From the NCBI GenBank assembly GCA_914767715.1, contig OU612066.1:16559001-16623000 (forward strand): a DNA stretch of 64,000 bases, in the 5' to 3' direction. Every line of letters starts with the position of its first letter. Positions within the stretch are counted from its first letter, which is position 1. Of the stretch, positions 34,201 through 45,200 are shown piece after piece. The position numbers and the translations under genes are program-made. This DNA comes from Membranipora membranacea (Eukaryota; Bryozoa; Gymnolaemata; Cheilostomatida; Membraniporidae). Under the pieces are notes generated by a model, which saw only the letters and a list, made by a program, of their open reading frames with translations, was not told where the DNA came from and did not search any database.

Positions 34201-37055
34201 TTGGTGAACCGACAAACCACCATATCAGGTTTATCTCCGCTTCATAATATCCAAAGTTCAACAGTGTTTGATAAGCCATTTACTGTACAAAATATTGAAG
34301 TAGAACCAAGAAAAGTAAGCAAGTTCACTCGAGTTGTGAACCTTGAACATTCACAGGGATTTGGGACTGTTTGACTTGTATTTTGACAATATGGCACTAT
34401 TTGTGTTTATATTGGACCAGATAGGGGTCCAGATTTTTTTATGAGTGGTTAACTCTGGTTTCTCTTCAATTCCACGCATAAATCTTTCGCCTTTTACTAA
34501 AGATTTCCGTGGAGAGGAACATTACAATGAGTCTATAGACTAATTTTTAACACCCTCCTATGGAGGGTAATATCTAAATAAAAATTTTCCCCAAGAGTTA
34601 CTTGCAATTCAATTCCCATACGAATGAGGAGTTTTATTGGACAGAATCCATTATCATAATGGTAGTAGCTACTTCGGCACTTGTTTGTAGTATTGACTAA
34701 TTTTGCCATAGGCTAACCTTACTCAGGGCCTCAAGTTATCTTGTCTGTCGACTAGGACCCGAGTTTGAACAGGGACCCTAGCCTAGAGAAATATGAGGCC
34801 ACTGGAGGCAATAAGTACGTATGTTCAATATTCAGAGACTGTAACTTTGACAGTTGTAAAAAATCTCGCCCCAAGCGCGCTCGACTTGATCGAGGTTCTG
34901 GTGGCAGTGAAGCCGACTAACGAGTAATAGAGTTGGAACGAGGTGTAAAGTTTGGACTGTTCCCTAGAGTACAGGTGTTGGTGCCAATGATACTCAAGCT
35001 GACTAGGGTGAATTGTGTGCCACTACCAAATCAATGACTGCTGGCGCCGGGAATTGACCTTGGACCTCACCAATCACATGTCCGCACCACTGTGGTGCTC
35101 TATCGCTGGTCTAACATTGGTATACATGGTCGAACTGTCTTGGATCTATCGTAATAGACATCGTCTCCTGTTTATAGTGAGAAAAAATACATTATCTGCA
35201 TTTTACAGGAAATAGAGGCCTCCTGTTATCAAACCTCTCAAGTGTCACAAATACCACCAGATATTGAGTCTTGCACACTGGAGGCAGGCGCAGACAGCAT
35301 TCACGGTTTTATGATAGAGTAGCATTAGTTTACCCTTTTTCTCTGTGACAGTCAGCTTTTTTTAACCTTCTGTTTAGTTAAGTTCTCAAACTGCGCCGGA
35401 ATAGCTGGTAGTTGCATTACATTATCAACCACTTTTCAACACCAAGTGGTTGATAATAAAATGCTACTACCAGCTATCCTGACACAGTTTGAGCGCTTGA
35501 ACTACCTTTTGCTATGTTGTGTAGGTATCAGACTTTGGCCTAGCCAGGGATGTCGGAGATAATCTCTACTATAGGATCCAGACCAAGACTAACTTGCCCT
35601 ACAGATGGCTCGCCCCGGAGGTTATCAATGATTCAAAGTTCACTCATGCCAGTGATGTGTTAGTATATTATCTAGATGGGTTGGCAACTACAGTAATAGT
35701 ATAAAGACGCGATAATTCTGGAAAAAAAAACTGTTTTTATTAAATGAAAAAAAATGTAAAACTTGTATCAAATTTGGCTGCAAATGTTGACCATAATTGA
35801 TACCATGATGATCTTACAGGAAGATACATGCTTCACTTTATTTTTTTACCTTTGGCCATCTGCGGTTGCAGTGATTCAACAACAAAAGCATGCATGCCTC
35901 ATGCCAAAACTGCGCCACAACATTTCGCTTATCAACCTATGTAATACTTATACGGCAGTTGTGTAGTAATGAAAAATATGGTAGTTTATCAAAGCAACAA
36001 TTCCATCAGTGAGTGGTTGTATTACTAGAACATGATCTGCACGGATAATGCTAGTCCTTTGCCCTCATTCATTAACTAAAATTGACATCAAACTATGACA
36101 GAGCAACACATAAATAAGGACACAATCCCTAGTCACAGCACCGTCAAGCTAGAGATGAGAATGATATCCATCTAGTCTAATGAATTATCCTCGTCTAGGA
36201 TGTCCGTCATTCACACCAGGGAGTGAACAATCTGCTCACATCCTTGTGCATAATACTGTCCCCTCTGGTAATATAATAATTGATCTTTGATGTATATTCT
36301 CACATAGGTGGGCGTATGGTATAACGCTATGGGAGATTTTCTCGTTTGGTACTCAGCCCTACCCAGCCCTCCCTACCATGCAAGGAGTGGTCAATTTCAT
36401 CGAGACAGGACAAAGGTAATGTAATATATAGTTATAGAACATATCGAATGTGATTTGACTTTACAATTACAGACAGATTATGCGCATAATTCATTGCTCA
36501 AGTTTGAACTTTGGAAAAGTCGGTACTGTTCTTGCTGACTCATTACAGTGACTCATAGTAAATAGTATAGTATGAGACTCAGCGACTGCGTTTTTAAAAC
36601 CAACGCATTCTAGCACTGTCTCTGCTACTGTGCCTCTACATCAGAGACGCAACCAACAGATCATGGCACAATTGTAGCCTAAACAATAATCTGAATAAAT
36701 TAGATATTCAATAATATTAATGACTGCACTCATAACATCGTTACATTTTTACATCGTAATATCTTTACATACTGATACTTCTGGTCTAGTTCAATAATTA
36801 ATTTATATATATATATATAACTATTTATATAAATTATATATATATATATCTATATAAATCATATTTCTCAGATTGGAGATGCCTGTATACATGGAGAATG
36901 CGACTGTAGGGAATCTAATAGAGGACATGTGGAACAGCTCTCTGTCTGCTCGTCCCAACATGGCTGTCATATCATCTCTCATAGAATCTATATATGAGAC
37001 GGCTATCAAACCTCATCTCGATATGGGGGAAATACGGCGAGTTATGGTGATATAG
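16242..37055 (+). CDS. Receptor tyrosine kinase with Cys-rich region, two Ig-like domains and YxPM motifs (21 exons, about 1041 aa)
   Basis: Exons: 16242-16542, 16832-17008, 20265-20465, 21172-21254, 21872-22021, 22513-22648, 22888-22937, 23194-23275, 23507-23642, 24689-24903, 25479-25648, 26423-26619, 27105-27221, 27931-28039, 28779-28918, 29347-29447, 29706-29852, 31078-31265, 35525-35658, 36308-36415, 36872-37055; phases all fit. Order: signal peptide (core [13 protein letters not shown]; the Met at 16278 is an alternative start), acidic Tyr-rich stretch, Cys-rich region (about 54-254) I cannot assign, Ig-like 1 (Cys274/Cys340), Ig-like 2 (Cys424/Cys494), TM 525-548, long juxtamembrane with YLPM (Tyr605) and YIPM (Tyr621), then kinase: GSGNFG, Lys785, Glu802, HRD 883-885, [11 protein letters not shown] 903-905, Tyr915/916. 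All catalytic residues are present. The kinase resembles the FGFR/VEGFR/PDGFR group. It ends shortly after the kinase fold. Confidence 0.9.
17950..18470 (+). repeat. Left arm of a large inverted repeat in RTK intron 2
   Basis: This arm pairs with 19651-20191 in reverse complement. Shared blocks include GCATAAACATATAAA, TTAGACTGGAAACTA, TTCTCTAATTCAGTGAC, GGAGTTATGTCCCCA, GCATCTGATCTTTCC and ATGGTCCTTGAGT. Identity looks like 75-85% with small indels. No coding potential was recognised. Confidence 0.8.
19651..20191 (-). repeat. Right arm of a large inverted repeat in RTK intron 2
   Basis: Reverse-complement partner of 17950-18470, separated from it by about 1.18 kb of unmatched sequence. Its outer end stops about 75 bases before the acceptor of RTK exon 3 (20265). 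The whole 2.2 kb structure could be a foldback transposon or a long hairpin in the pre-mRNA. Confidence 0.8.
20505..20660 (+). repeat. Diverged dispersed repeat, copy 1
   Basis: Shares AAGACCAATGCATGTTA, GATAAAGTT, TTCAATGCTCT, CTTGG and GAGTGCCTCC-like blocks in the same order with 49305-49465. Begins just after RTK exon 3. Confidence 0.45.
22801..22836. repeat. AT dinucleotide microsatellite
   Basis: Nearly pure TA repeat in an RTK intron. No function proposed. Confidence 0.85.
24930..25031. mobile_element. Short palindromic element after RTK exon 10
   Basis: GTGCTCAGACAGCCCCAATG at the left end pairs with CATTGGAGCTGTCTGAGCAC at the right end. About 100 bp, non-coding, 26 bases downstream of the exon. 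Confidence 0.7.
25622..26018 (+). repeat. 27-bp tandem repeat, most units carrying a consensus 5' splice site, starting at an RTK exon end
   Basis: Degenerate units of about 27 bp (type: gtaagtacatacaacccata plus 7 bases) run for roughly 400 bp, beginning with the last bases of the RTK transmembrane exon. Most units restate GTAAGTAC, so the real donor at 25648/25649 is followed by a ladder of near-identical donors. The first unit is 27 bp and in frame, so the next donor would add nine residues of the type VSTYNPYNT to the juxtamembrane region. The frame stays open to about 25812. Confidence 0.85.
30213..30512 (-). ncRNA. 7SL: Signal recognition particle RNA (7SL/SRP RNA) gene, antisense in an RTK intron
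   Basis: The minus strand reads as a metazoan 7SL RNA of about 300 nt. It begins GCTGGGAG, then the Alu-domain core GTGGCGTGCTCCTGTAATCC, which matches the SRP9/14-binding 5' domain. The S domain follows in the right order: GTCCGCACTAAGC, GTGTCAATATGGT, GGTGACCAGGTTG, ACCGGCCCAG and AACACAGCAGG, the last in the SRP54-binding helix 8 region, then AGTAGTGGGAT returning to the Alu domain. It ends in a T5 run at 30217-30213, an RNA polymerase III terminator. In the cell it scaffolds the particle that targets secretory proteins to the ER. It lies wholly within the RTK intron 29853-31077, in opposite orientation. Full length plus promoter and terminator argue for a gene; an inactive retrocopy is possible. 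Both ends are approximate by a few bases. Confidence 0.88.
30538..30543 (-). promoter_or_regulatory. TATA box of the SRP RNA gene
   Basis: TATAAA on the minus strand sits 26-31 bases upstream of the inferred SRP RNA start at 30512, the spacing expected for an upstream polymerase III element. Its presence supports an independent promoter and not a promoterless retrocopy. Confidence 0.6.
32832..32990 (+). repeat. 160-bp dispersed repeat, copy 1
   Basis: Over 90% identical by eye to 34423-34578 in the same orientation. Contains CTCTGGTTTCTCTTCAATTC, GATTTCCGTGGAGAGGAAC and the small palindrome CCCTCCCATGGAGGG. Both copies lie in the RTK intron between exons 18 and 19. Confidence 0.8.
33091..33222. 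mobile_element. MITE family C, copy 2
   Basis: Ends TAGTGCTCAAACTCTACCT and GCAGAGTTTGAGCACT, RTK intron. More diverged than the other two copies. Confidence 0.55.
33760..33925 (-). repeat. tRNA-like B-box fragment with tail
   Basis: The minus strand reads CGTGGGTTCGAATCCCAC, a perfect B box and T arm, but no A box precedes it. The sequence that follows is not tRNA. Probably a 5'-truncated SINE in the large RTK intron. Confidence 0.45.
34423..34578 (+). repeat. 160-bp dispersed repeat, copy 2
   Basis: Direct repeat of 32832-32990, 1.6 kb downstream in the same intron. The segment between them holds a MITE (33091-33222) and a tRNA-like fragment. Confidence 0.8.
35040..35112 (-). repeat. tRNA-like fragment
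   Basis: The minus strand reads an A-box-like GACCAGCGATAGAGCACC and a B-box-like AAGGTCAATTCCC. RTK intron. Resembles a decayed tRNA-derived SINE head. Confidence 0.4.
35378..35502. mobile_element. MITE family C, copy 3
   Basis: Ends TTAAGTTCTCAAACTGCG and CACAGTTTGAGCGCTTGAA, with CATTACATTATCAACCACTT / AAGTGGTTGATAATAAAATG inside. It stops about 20 bases before the acceptor of RTK exon 19 (35525). Confidence 0.7.
36512..36655 (+). repeat. Element E, uninterrupted copy
   Basis: Contains TTCTTGCTGACTCATTACAG and TTTTTAAAACCAACGCATTC followed by TAGCACTGTCTC. The same blocks occur at 39407-39433 and 39779-39850, where they are split by extra sequence. Confidence 0.65.
36804..36850. repeat. 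AT microsatellite next to the last RTK acceptor
   Basis: Two TA runs, the second ending about 22 bases before the acceptor of the final RTK exon (36872). This leaves a short polypyrimidine tract (ATTTCTCAG). Confidence 0.8.
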
Positions 37056-37302
37056 GATTGATGTAAGATGGATTAGCGACTCTTGACCAAATAGATAGCA
37101 ATTCTGTGGTGGTTTTGACTTTGAACCGTATAGTCATTTTGGTGACATGCTTTTGTTAGTATTAGTTACTGTTTTATATATATATATATATATATAATTA
37201 TCCACATAGACTTTTTATTTCTCTGCAATATATTGTTTTAAAAGTTTTTACTTACTACTTTTGGTATCATGGAAAAGAATTTTTCTTTTATATTTTACAG
37301 CA

Positions 37303-37308
37303 AATAAA
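37303..37308 (+). other. Likely polyadenylation signal of the RTK gene
   Basis: A canonical AATAAA lies about 250 bases after the RTK stop codon. The intervening 3' UTR holds an AT microsatellite at about 37176-37197. This is the first AATAAA seen downstream on the coding strand. Confidence 0.55.
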
Positions 37309-37689
37309 TAGTTATTATATTAGTTATATAGCAGGTAACAGCTATGGCTGAACTAAGATGGAATAGTTGTAAGCAGAGTGATTCTCTTATATTCGTTGCA
37401 TGTCATTTTGATGCTATGTTTGGAGTACATGGTGTCCATGGATGGATTTAATGGTTAGCGTTAACGGTTGGCCTTCATGATTGGATAGGAAAGGCAATAA
37501 ATTGAGCCGTAGACCTGTGGAGCAGTGACATTGTGGAGCTGTGGAGCTGTGACAGCTGATCTGTAGAGGGTATCGAGGCAAGTCATCTTCAATTGACCTT
37601 AGCAATTCATTCCTCCTGGTGAGTCCTGCCATGAGACCCTCGGAATCAGAAAGTTTCGCCAGGAAGTTGGGTTATGTCCCAAACTCCCT

Positions 37690-37795
37690 AGAACAAGTTT
37701 GTTCCCTCTGTAGTGATGGAAGGGTATTTTAAATGTTTGGATACCAACCATTTAGCAAAATCTCTCTGCCACCAGAGGGAACAAACTCGTTCTAA
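37690..37795. mobile_element. MITE family B (AGAACAAGTTTGTTCCCTCTG ends), copy 1
   Basis: Ends AGAACAAGTTTGTTCCCTCT and AGAGGGAACAAACTCGTTCT are inverted repeats. The 8-mer AACTCCCT occurs just before (37682-37689) and just after (37796-37803), as a target duplication would. The second copy is at 52812-52939. Confidence 0.75.
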
Positions 37796-37990
37796 AACTC
37801 CCTGGTTTTGCTAACAGAGGGTGATTATCAAGTTGTGTTCTCTTGTGTGTGAGTGATAATTTTTGAAGTTGTCAGCTCCTGTTGGTCAGGACATTTATTA
37901 ACTGCGGGACTATAAATTACTAGTTTCTGTCTGTATGTCCTCACTGTAAACAAAACAAAAAATTGTAGTAATGAATGCACAGGAATACAT

Positions 37991-38099
37991 CATGGGCCCC
38001 TGGGACTTGCATGTCTTTACATTGCCAATGTCCACTATCAACCACCCAAAAATAGTGGACATTGGCAAAGTAAAGACATGCAAGTCCCAGGGGCCCATG
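37991..38099. mobile_element. Near-perfect hairpin element with 8-bp target duplication
   Basis: Arms of about 48 bp (CATGGGCCCCTGGGACTTGC inwards) are almost perfect inverted copies around a short loop. The direct repeat GAATACAT flanks it on both sides (37983-37990 and 38100-38107). Ends CA...TG and 8-bp duplication fit a hAT-like MITE. Confidence 0.8.
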
Positions 38100-38290
38100 G
38101 AATACATGTATTTAAAGGCTTTCAATTGAGGTTTTAGTAGAGAATTTGTTTAGAAAACATTGATATCAGTTGTCAGCCTACACCCATGCACATCCCATCT
38201 GTCCCTCTACTTTGAAGACTGGGGATTGAGACTGCCCATTGGACTTGGTAAGTCAGTTGAGTTGGTGTCACCAAGGATGAGTATCTGGCT

Positions 38291-38359
38291 CATAGGACTG
38301 CCGCAGTTCCTGATTTTGGGCACGCCAAGCCCAAAGTCAGGAACTGCGGCAGTCCTATG
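38291..38359. mobile_element. 69-bp hairpin micro-element with 8-bp target duplication
   Basis: Arms CATAGGACTGCCGCAGTTCC inwards are near-perfect inverted copies, with a very short loop. ATCTGGCT flanks both sides (38283-38290 and 38360-38367). This is unusually small for a mobile element; ends CATAGG...CCTATG resemble the neighbouring hairpin ends. Confidence 0.75.
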
Positions 38360-38555
38360 ATCTGGCTAGTCACACACTATTAGTCAATCAAAAACATGAT
38401 TGGGTAGGGAGCTGTCACCAACATATGAATTTGCTCTTTTCCCATTTGTCCATGATGATCATGGAAAACTAGCCTTGACTAGCCTACTATGCGTTGAGTC
38501 TGATTCCAACCACAATTTCACCAACTGAGAACAAGCACCCACACTGGTACAAACT

Positions 38556-38630
38556 TGCCTGTATTTTGCTAATGTCCAGTATCAGTAAGGTTTTAAGCTA
38601 GTTGATACTGAACATCGGCAAAAACAGGCA
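38556..38630. repeat. Hairpin of about 75 bp
   Basis: GCCTGTATTTTGC and TGTCCAGTATCA on the left pair with TGATACTGAACA and GCAAAAACAGGC on the right, with mismatches. No clear target duplication seen. Probably an older relative of the two hairpins just upstream. Confidence 0.55.
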
Positions 38631-39208
38631 TGATGATGGACATATGTTCCATGTTCCATACACTCCATGTTCAAGAGAAGCAGCATGCATATGTCGCTGC
38701 TTCTTTCATTCTACGTATGTTCGGAATTTATGAATGCACTGTTCTGGCTGGATGGTGTATTCACAAGCCGTCATATAATGTACTAATCACAATCAGCATC
38801 ATGCCTGGCATTTTAAATAACAGCCGGTGTCGACAAAGATTCCATCTGACTAATAATTTACTCTTCCACTTCCGGGTCAAAGTCAATTCTATGTCAACAT
38901 TCAAATCCAGTGTTAGTCGTACGTATTAATCTTATATAAACCTACCTTGTATATGTTTTGAACACCCCGCTATCGTTTACTTGGTGAGATCAATAATAAA
39001 TCTGAAACTCCCCTCTAATTCAATCTGACAAGTCGATGCTTTGCTTCCCTATAGTATGACTCAATTAACCGGCCATTTCAGTTTTATTTAAAAAGTCTGA
39101 TTATCCGCATATCAACTCTCACATTATAGCTGTCATTGATTATTTACACTCTCTTTGATAGATTGCTACAAGTGATATAGAAGTACTAAGCCTTCTCTCT
39201 CTCTAACC

Positions 39209-42200
39209 ATGTTTGCTGATGAAGTTGTCGGTGTAGTTGATTTCCACTCAGCTTGGAGGAAAGAAAGGTAAGAGAATGAAGTGCTGCTGTCATAAAGTCA
39301 GAAAATTCTAGAGCCAAATGACGGCATGATAATTTCGTTGTTCAAGTTTGTAAGTCAGTAGGCGTAAAATTAACTATATTGCATGAAGTTATTTGTTGAT
39401 AGAAACAGCTCTTGCTGACTCATAACAGTCACAGTGGATCAGAGTATTTTCATTCTCATTTTTCACTGCAGACACAAAGCGTGTTTACAAGCTGCGATAT
39501 AATCATAAGGTTAGCTATCAGCCAATGATATTCCATAAACAAAGCCTTTTAATGATACCCGTCATAAACGTCATGAAAAATACAACTGGTAACTGTTAAT
39601 TAACCAATGAGACTATTCTCTCGCTAGCCAGAGATTGCCCTAGTATAATCTGCTGCGAGATGCGTTGTAGCGTGTAATTATAAGCCGCTTACTATAAAAG
39701 GGGCGGAACTTAGACCACTAAACAAACAGTTTTCCCTCGCGAAGCTGTAAATAATCGCACGTGTGCAGGCCCTCTTAGACTTAGCAACTGTGTTTTTAAA
39801 ACCAACGCATTCTAGCACTACCTCTACTATTATACCTCTACATCGGAGCCGTAAGGTAAAGTTAGCCAATGGGTTGGCTCTGATTGATTTGACTGATTGA
39901 TTGATTCACTCCACCCTGCCAATCAGAGCCAACACAGTGGCTAGATAAAGTGCGCATATGCTTTCGAGGACTATTAGGCTTGACAATGTTTCGTGTAGTC
40001 TCCAGATTCTGTTATATTCAGTGTGATTGATCAATAGCGTGTTGCTTCTTGTGTTACCAGAGACAGCGAAAGTATAAGCACACAAACAAGAGGGATAAAA
40101 ACAGATGAAAACTCGGCGCAGGCAATAGAACGGGAAGATGCAGAGGTAAATCTTTACTTTCACCTAAAATATATATAAAATAAAAATGATAAATAGATAT
40201 ATAAAATTGTTAAAATACTGATTAAAGGTCGGTATTTGATTCAGCCAATTGGACAGCTATTGTTTAAAAAGTGTTTGTGAAAAATATTTTGGTACATAGC
40301 CTCCTATCCTGAAGGACGGTTAATACAAGGCATCTTTTGGGCGGTTTTTTTTCTAATACTATTGCTGGTAATGGCATTCCGTTATCGACCACATGATAAT
40401 AGAATTCGATCTATAGCAACTGGGCAACTTTTGTGTACAAAGTCGTCTGATGATGCGCTGTTTTTCTTTCTGGTTTAAACCAGATAAAATAAGAAGTTTT
40501 CATCTCATTGTAAATATACTGAATACAATGAGCAGACGACTTTCATATCATCAAATCCCTATGCTGATTTCTAAGCACACAATATAGACATATATATATT
40601 ATGTCGATGGCACACAAGCTGACTCTTACAATGTACTAGTGTAAACTATCATCTGGCTGGGATTAAATTCCACCACCGCTCTCTTATATTTCTCAAAGGT
40701 CCAGACTGAGGCAGATGAGAAAGATTACAAACTTGTTAAAGAAATTGACCCAGAGAAGCTACTCGCGTTTCTTCAAAGTGTGGAACCTATAGTCTCAAAA
40801 GCCCTGAACAGGAATATCCAGAGCACTGCATTTGATGGTATGTTTATTATGTATGAAAATATGAAATATTATCTCAGTGACATAACCCACATATTTGCTT
40901 TTACTCCGTAGAATTGATTGCTCGAGACTATTGCATACTTATTAGGAAAATCTGGCGGCTTAACAAATAAGAAGTTTTAATTAACTTCATTGGTAAATCT
41001 TTCATTTGATAAAAATATATTTTTCAAAAGTCAGAGGAGAAAGGACAAAAAAATCAATCAAGATGAAACAAAAGGTAATCATAAAAACAACATTTGAATG
41101 ATTTATGCTCGATGTTTTAACGTAAATTGAATGGTATATCTAAAATAGAACATTTAAGAGGTAATCAATGTGACTATTTGTATCCCTACACTCTGAGGTT
41201 TGTCTCTATATTCCAGGTTATGATGTTTCCCATGAGTCAGACTCGGGACAATGTACAGCAGTGCATACCCTGAAATATGAGGAACATGCAGGTCAGCTCG
41301 CTGTCACCAGTCTCTCCTGGAACTCTACCGGCTCAGTCATCGCTGCCTCGTAAGATTTCATTAAATTTTATTTAAAATTCGTTTAATTTAATTTTATTTA
41401 AAATTCGTTTAATTTAATTTTATTTAATTTCATTTTCTTATAAAATTTAATTTCATTTGGTAGATGCTAAGTGCTAAGATGATGGTTTTACAGGATCAAA
41501 TTATGTGATTATTTCGTAGCACAAGTAGCTCGAAATCCCTTAGTTGTTCTCTCGTTCGAAGAGATTCTCTTTTCAGCATAAATGAATGTAATATGAAATT
41601 GCAACCAAAATTCCTCATGTTGTTACGATTTTTTGACAACTGCAATAAATAACTGTTCACTATTTTCTACCAGCTATGGACGGTTTGATCATGAAGACTG
41701 GTGTACCCACAAAGCTGGCCTGTGTACCTGGAATCTCAACAGAAATAAGGTGGAGGGTAACAAGCCCGACTGCGTGATAGACACAGCAAGCTGCCTCATG
41801 TCTCTGGATTTCCACCCAGTTCAACCAGCACTGGTGGCTGGAGGCACATTCAATGGTAAGTTTAATTTCTCTCTGTTTACTTTCTCGCAATTACCACAGA
41901 GTAGTTACTTGTTTGTTTATTTAATTTATTACTCTCTCTCTCCAGAGATGTTTACAGATAAAAAGAGGTGCCATCTTCTAAAAATAGAAATTAAAACCCT
42001 TTGGATGTGGCAAACAGTAATGTTAATAATGAAGCAAAGAACAAAGTATTTTCTACTAAATATACGTTGGGTTTGAGAGTATTGACTGTCCTTGCTTAAC
42101 AGCTTATATCAGAGATATTATTTACAAATGTGTTCCCAAAGGGATATAACCAAATCCCTATCACATGGCTCCGTAGTATATAGTGCAAGTACAAATAATT

Positions 42201-45200
42201 AGCATGAGGCTTGTGGAATATTTTCTTTTTATAATTATCAGTCTCTTTTCCTGATTGATTGATTTCTGTCACCAACACAGATGTGTTGCAGAAAAAGGAT
42301 GGATGGTGTTTCCACACATACAAAAAAAAGGTCAAAATCTCAAGTTTAGTACAGCATGTCATTTAAAGTGATGCACATATATTTTTATATTCTCAGTCTA
42401 TTGGATGGTTTGAGACGGCCACTATTGATAGCTACCAGGAGAAGGACTTTCCTTTTTTGTCCTTATTTTCAGTTAACTGAGCAGCTTTGTGTCCATGTTT
42501 CACTACCACTTACTGGTATCCCTTGTATACAACAGGTGATGTGATGGTTTGGGATTTGAGTAAAGAGACTGATATGCTCATAGCCAGCTCCTCTAAGGGT
42601 GATGAGTCACATAACGAGCCGATCTCTAAAGTACTCTGGTATCAAGCACCGGGCAAGAAAAGAGTATATCACGTGAGCGTAGGATTGGACCATGTTTGGT
42701 CCATTTGCCTGCATTCGGAGTTGCTCTCCCTCCATTGGTCACGCCGCAGGCAAAATGGCCTAAGGCGTGACCAGTGGAAAGGCAACTGGATTGCAGGCAA
42801 ATAGGATCAAACTTGCTCTAGTATAGAATGGTTTTATGTACAAGAATATTAGGTTCAAACAGTTTCCGATTATCACAGAGGAGTAAGTATTAATTTAATT
42901 TAGGGTTACTTAATGTTAACTAAAAGTACCATGTTGGCTAGCTAAGCTGGGCGCTTACATAATGATAAGAGGATGAGTTAATGTTAGCTAGCAATCAATT
43001 ATATGATTTCAAACATACTGTATTGGGATCGCCAATTGATTATCCCGTGACTAACGCATTAAGGACCCCTCACGCCAGCGCAACTCCCTCGTTTACACAT
43101 ATGTATAAAAGAAAACTTTCCCTCCTGTGAATACTTTACTCCTCTAGGGTACTTGAGAACTGATAACACTAGAATTCAATTGCTAGGCTAGTAAGAGATT
43201 GTTACTGAGGTCGGCTATGAAATAAATGTGGAAAGAAAACAAAATGAATCGCAAGGGTTGCTGCCTACTTATTGTTCCTTCATATTATTGCGAGACAATC
43301 CACAATATTAAAAATACAGAGCACTGTGGTGATTCGAAGAGCTTGCAAAAATTAGGTTATTAATCCTCATCCTCATTATTATATTATAGGGCGTTGCGCA
43401 CTAGATGTTTTAAAATTGTATTGACGAGCAAGAAGATATTAATTTAAATTGTACTGGTATGTAAAAGGCGTTCAAGTCTAAACCCAGTTATAACCTGGCC
43501 GGTAGTAGACAGAGAGGCAAAATTGATCATCCATACTTCTCCCCGCTCTTGTCCTTTCCTCGCATCACAATTTTCCCACCATGTTCACCCCACATGATTA
43601 GTTTAATTAGCTCAAAGCACTGTCTTCACTAGCGGCTAACTAGAAAAGTTCGCATGCAGTTGGAGTTGCTCTTCCTCTGCAGCTCATCAGTAGAGGGGAA
43701 CAACTCCAAAATGCAGGCAAACAGATCAAGCTTGATCTGATGGCGAGTCAACTCTGCATGAGAAGTTGTGTAACGTGTTATTTGATTTATCAGGTTCTAT
43801 CTGTTGGGATGGATGGTAAGATGTTAGTATGGAAACTAGACAAGGACAAGGGGAGACTAAAACTAAGTAATGGGTATGTTAATTTTGAACACATTTTGTG
43901 GTGCTATGTTTCAGTGTATCCATGTCCATTCAGAGGTTCAGACGATGATATGAAGTAAACTTACACAAGTTTTTACTCACCTGTGGAATCAGTTTGCCAA
44001 ACTAGTTTTGTAAGTTGTCATCTCATGACAAAATGGAGGACAATTCAAAGAGACAGGCAACTACCGGTTGTTGCACTTAGGCTCTTGTGTTGATGATGTT
44101 ATGGTAGAGCTAATTTTTGCAGAACACAGCATGTGTAAAATGTTGTTCCCATCTCAACATACATGTATTTTAATAACTTAGGAATTACTTTATCAAACCT
44201 ATCTATTTGGGGCGGAAGTTGATTGATTAAGACAATTTCTTTGGTGTCATACATTAATATTCCTTGAATTTGAGACGTCGAAACTGAAGTCAAATTGGTT
44301 TTGTAAGTCTCTATTACGAGGAAAAAAATCCAGTTTCAGATAAGCTTTTACTTTTTTAACTTTCTCTCTCTCTTCAGGTTTATGTTGCTGGCTCGTCACA
44401 TGCCCCGCTCGGTCAAGGTTAAATCCTCTAAACAAAATCAGGAAATGGGAGTTACCTCTCTCAGTTTTAGCTCTGTAGATGAAGATACATTCTATATCGG
44501 ATCGGAGTCCGGTGGTGTATTCAAATGTTCTGCGAACTCACATTCTCAGATAGGTAAGCATATCAAATATTTCCTAGTCTTTTTTCACATACTTCTCATT
44601 TATATTTATTAACCATATACCCTGCTTTGTTCCTTACCTAATGAAATTAAAGGAAGGAAGCGGACTCTTAGCTTAGATCGAAGTGTCACTGCCAATGGCT
44701 GATCTGTGGTTTGTCAAGATTATGGTGGCATGCTGCTCACCCAAAGAGGTCATTTATGACCTCTGGGTTTTAGGATCCTAGGATGCGTCACATCCTAAGT
44801 ACAAGTTTTTTTGGGCACAAAGCTACCCACTTAAGGGCCAGCCCAAATATTCTGTCTTCAGTAAGGATGAATTTGTCCCATATTTTCTTACATATGGTAA
44901 CACTGTCCTGGTGAAAAAAGATTTGATGGTGAAAAGGTACACAAGTTCCGATGCATTATATAAGACATCATAGTGCCATAAGTTGCGCAAGATAAAGCGA
45001 CATTTGCATTCTAAATTGCAGGTGATGGTGCGCATTCTAAGCCTCTAGTTGATCCAGTGACCCTGAGCTTTGCACCACATAAAGGACCTGTATACTCAAT
45101 CAGTAGTTCACCACATCACAGAAATCTGTTCCTCAGCTGTAGCTCTGATACTACACTCAGACTACACAATGTGTTGCAGGTAAAAAAAAACAAATTTATA

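Larger units (their letters stand above)
31266..35524. other. Largest RTK intron (4.3 kb), repeat-filled
   Basis: It separates the catalytic-loop exon from the DFG exon. Contains the paired 160-bp repeats, two MITE family C copies and two tRNA-like fragments. The 144-aa open frame at 33272-33706 has no recognisable domain, and I do not call it a gene. Confidence 0.55.
37056..39208. other. Intergenic region between the RTK and DYNC2I2 with clustered hairpin elements
   Basis: About 2.15 kb holds the RTK 3' UTR and polyA signal, then four compact palindromes (37690-37795, 37991-38099, 38291-38359, 38556-38630) listed separately. The last 500 bp before the DYNC2I2 ATG must contain its promoter and 5' UTR. 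I see no clear core promoter motif and no further gene. Confidence 0.5.

Noticed and set aside
32832-34578. Paired 160-bp repeats as LTRs of a retrotransposon
   Set aside because: No reverse transcriptase, primer-binding site or TG...CA ends seen; the interior is a patchwork of other repeats.
37991-38359. Hairpins at 37991-38099 and 38291-38359 as microRNA genes
   Set aside because: Arms are almost perfectly complementary over their whole length and both are flanked by 8-bp direct repeats, which fits mobile elements better. Small-RNA data could reopen this.
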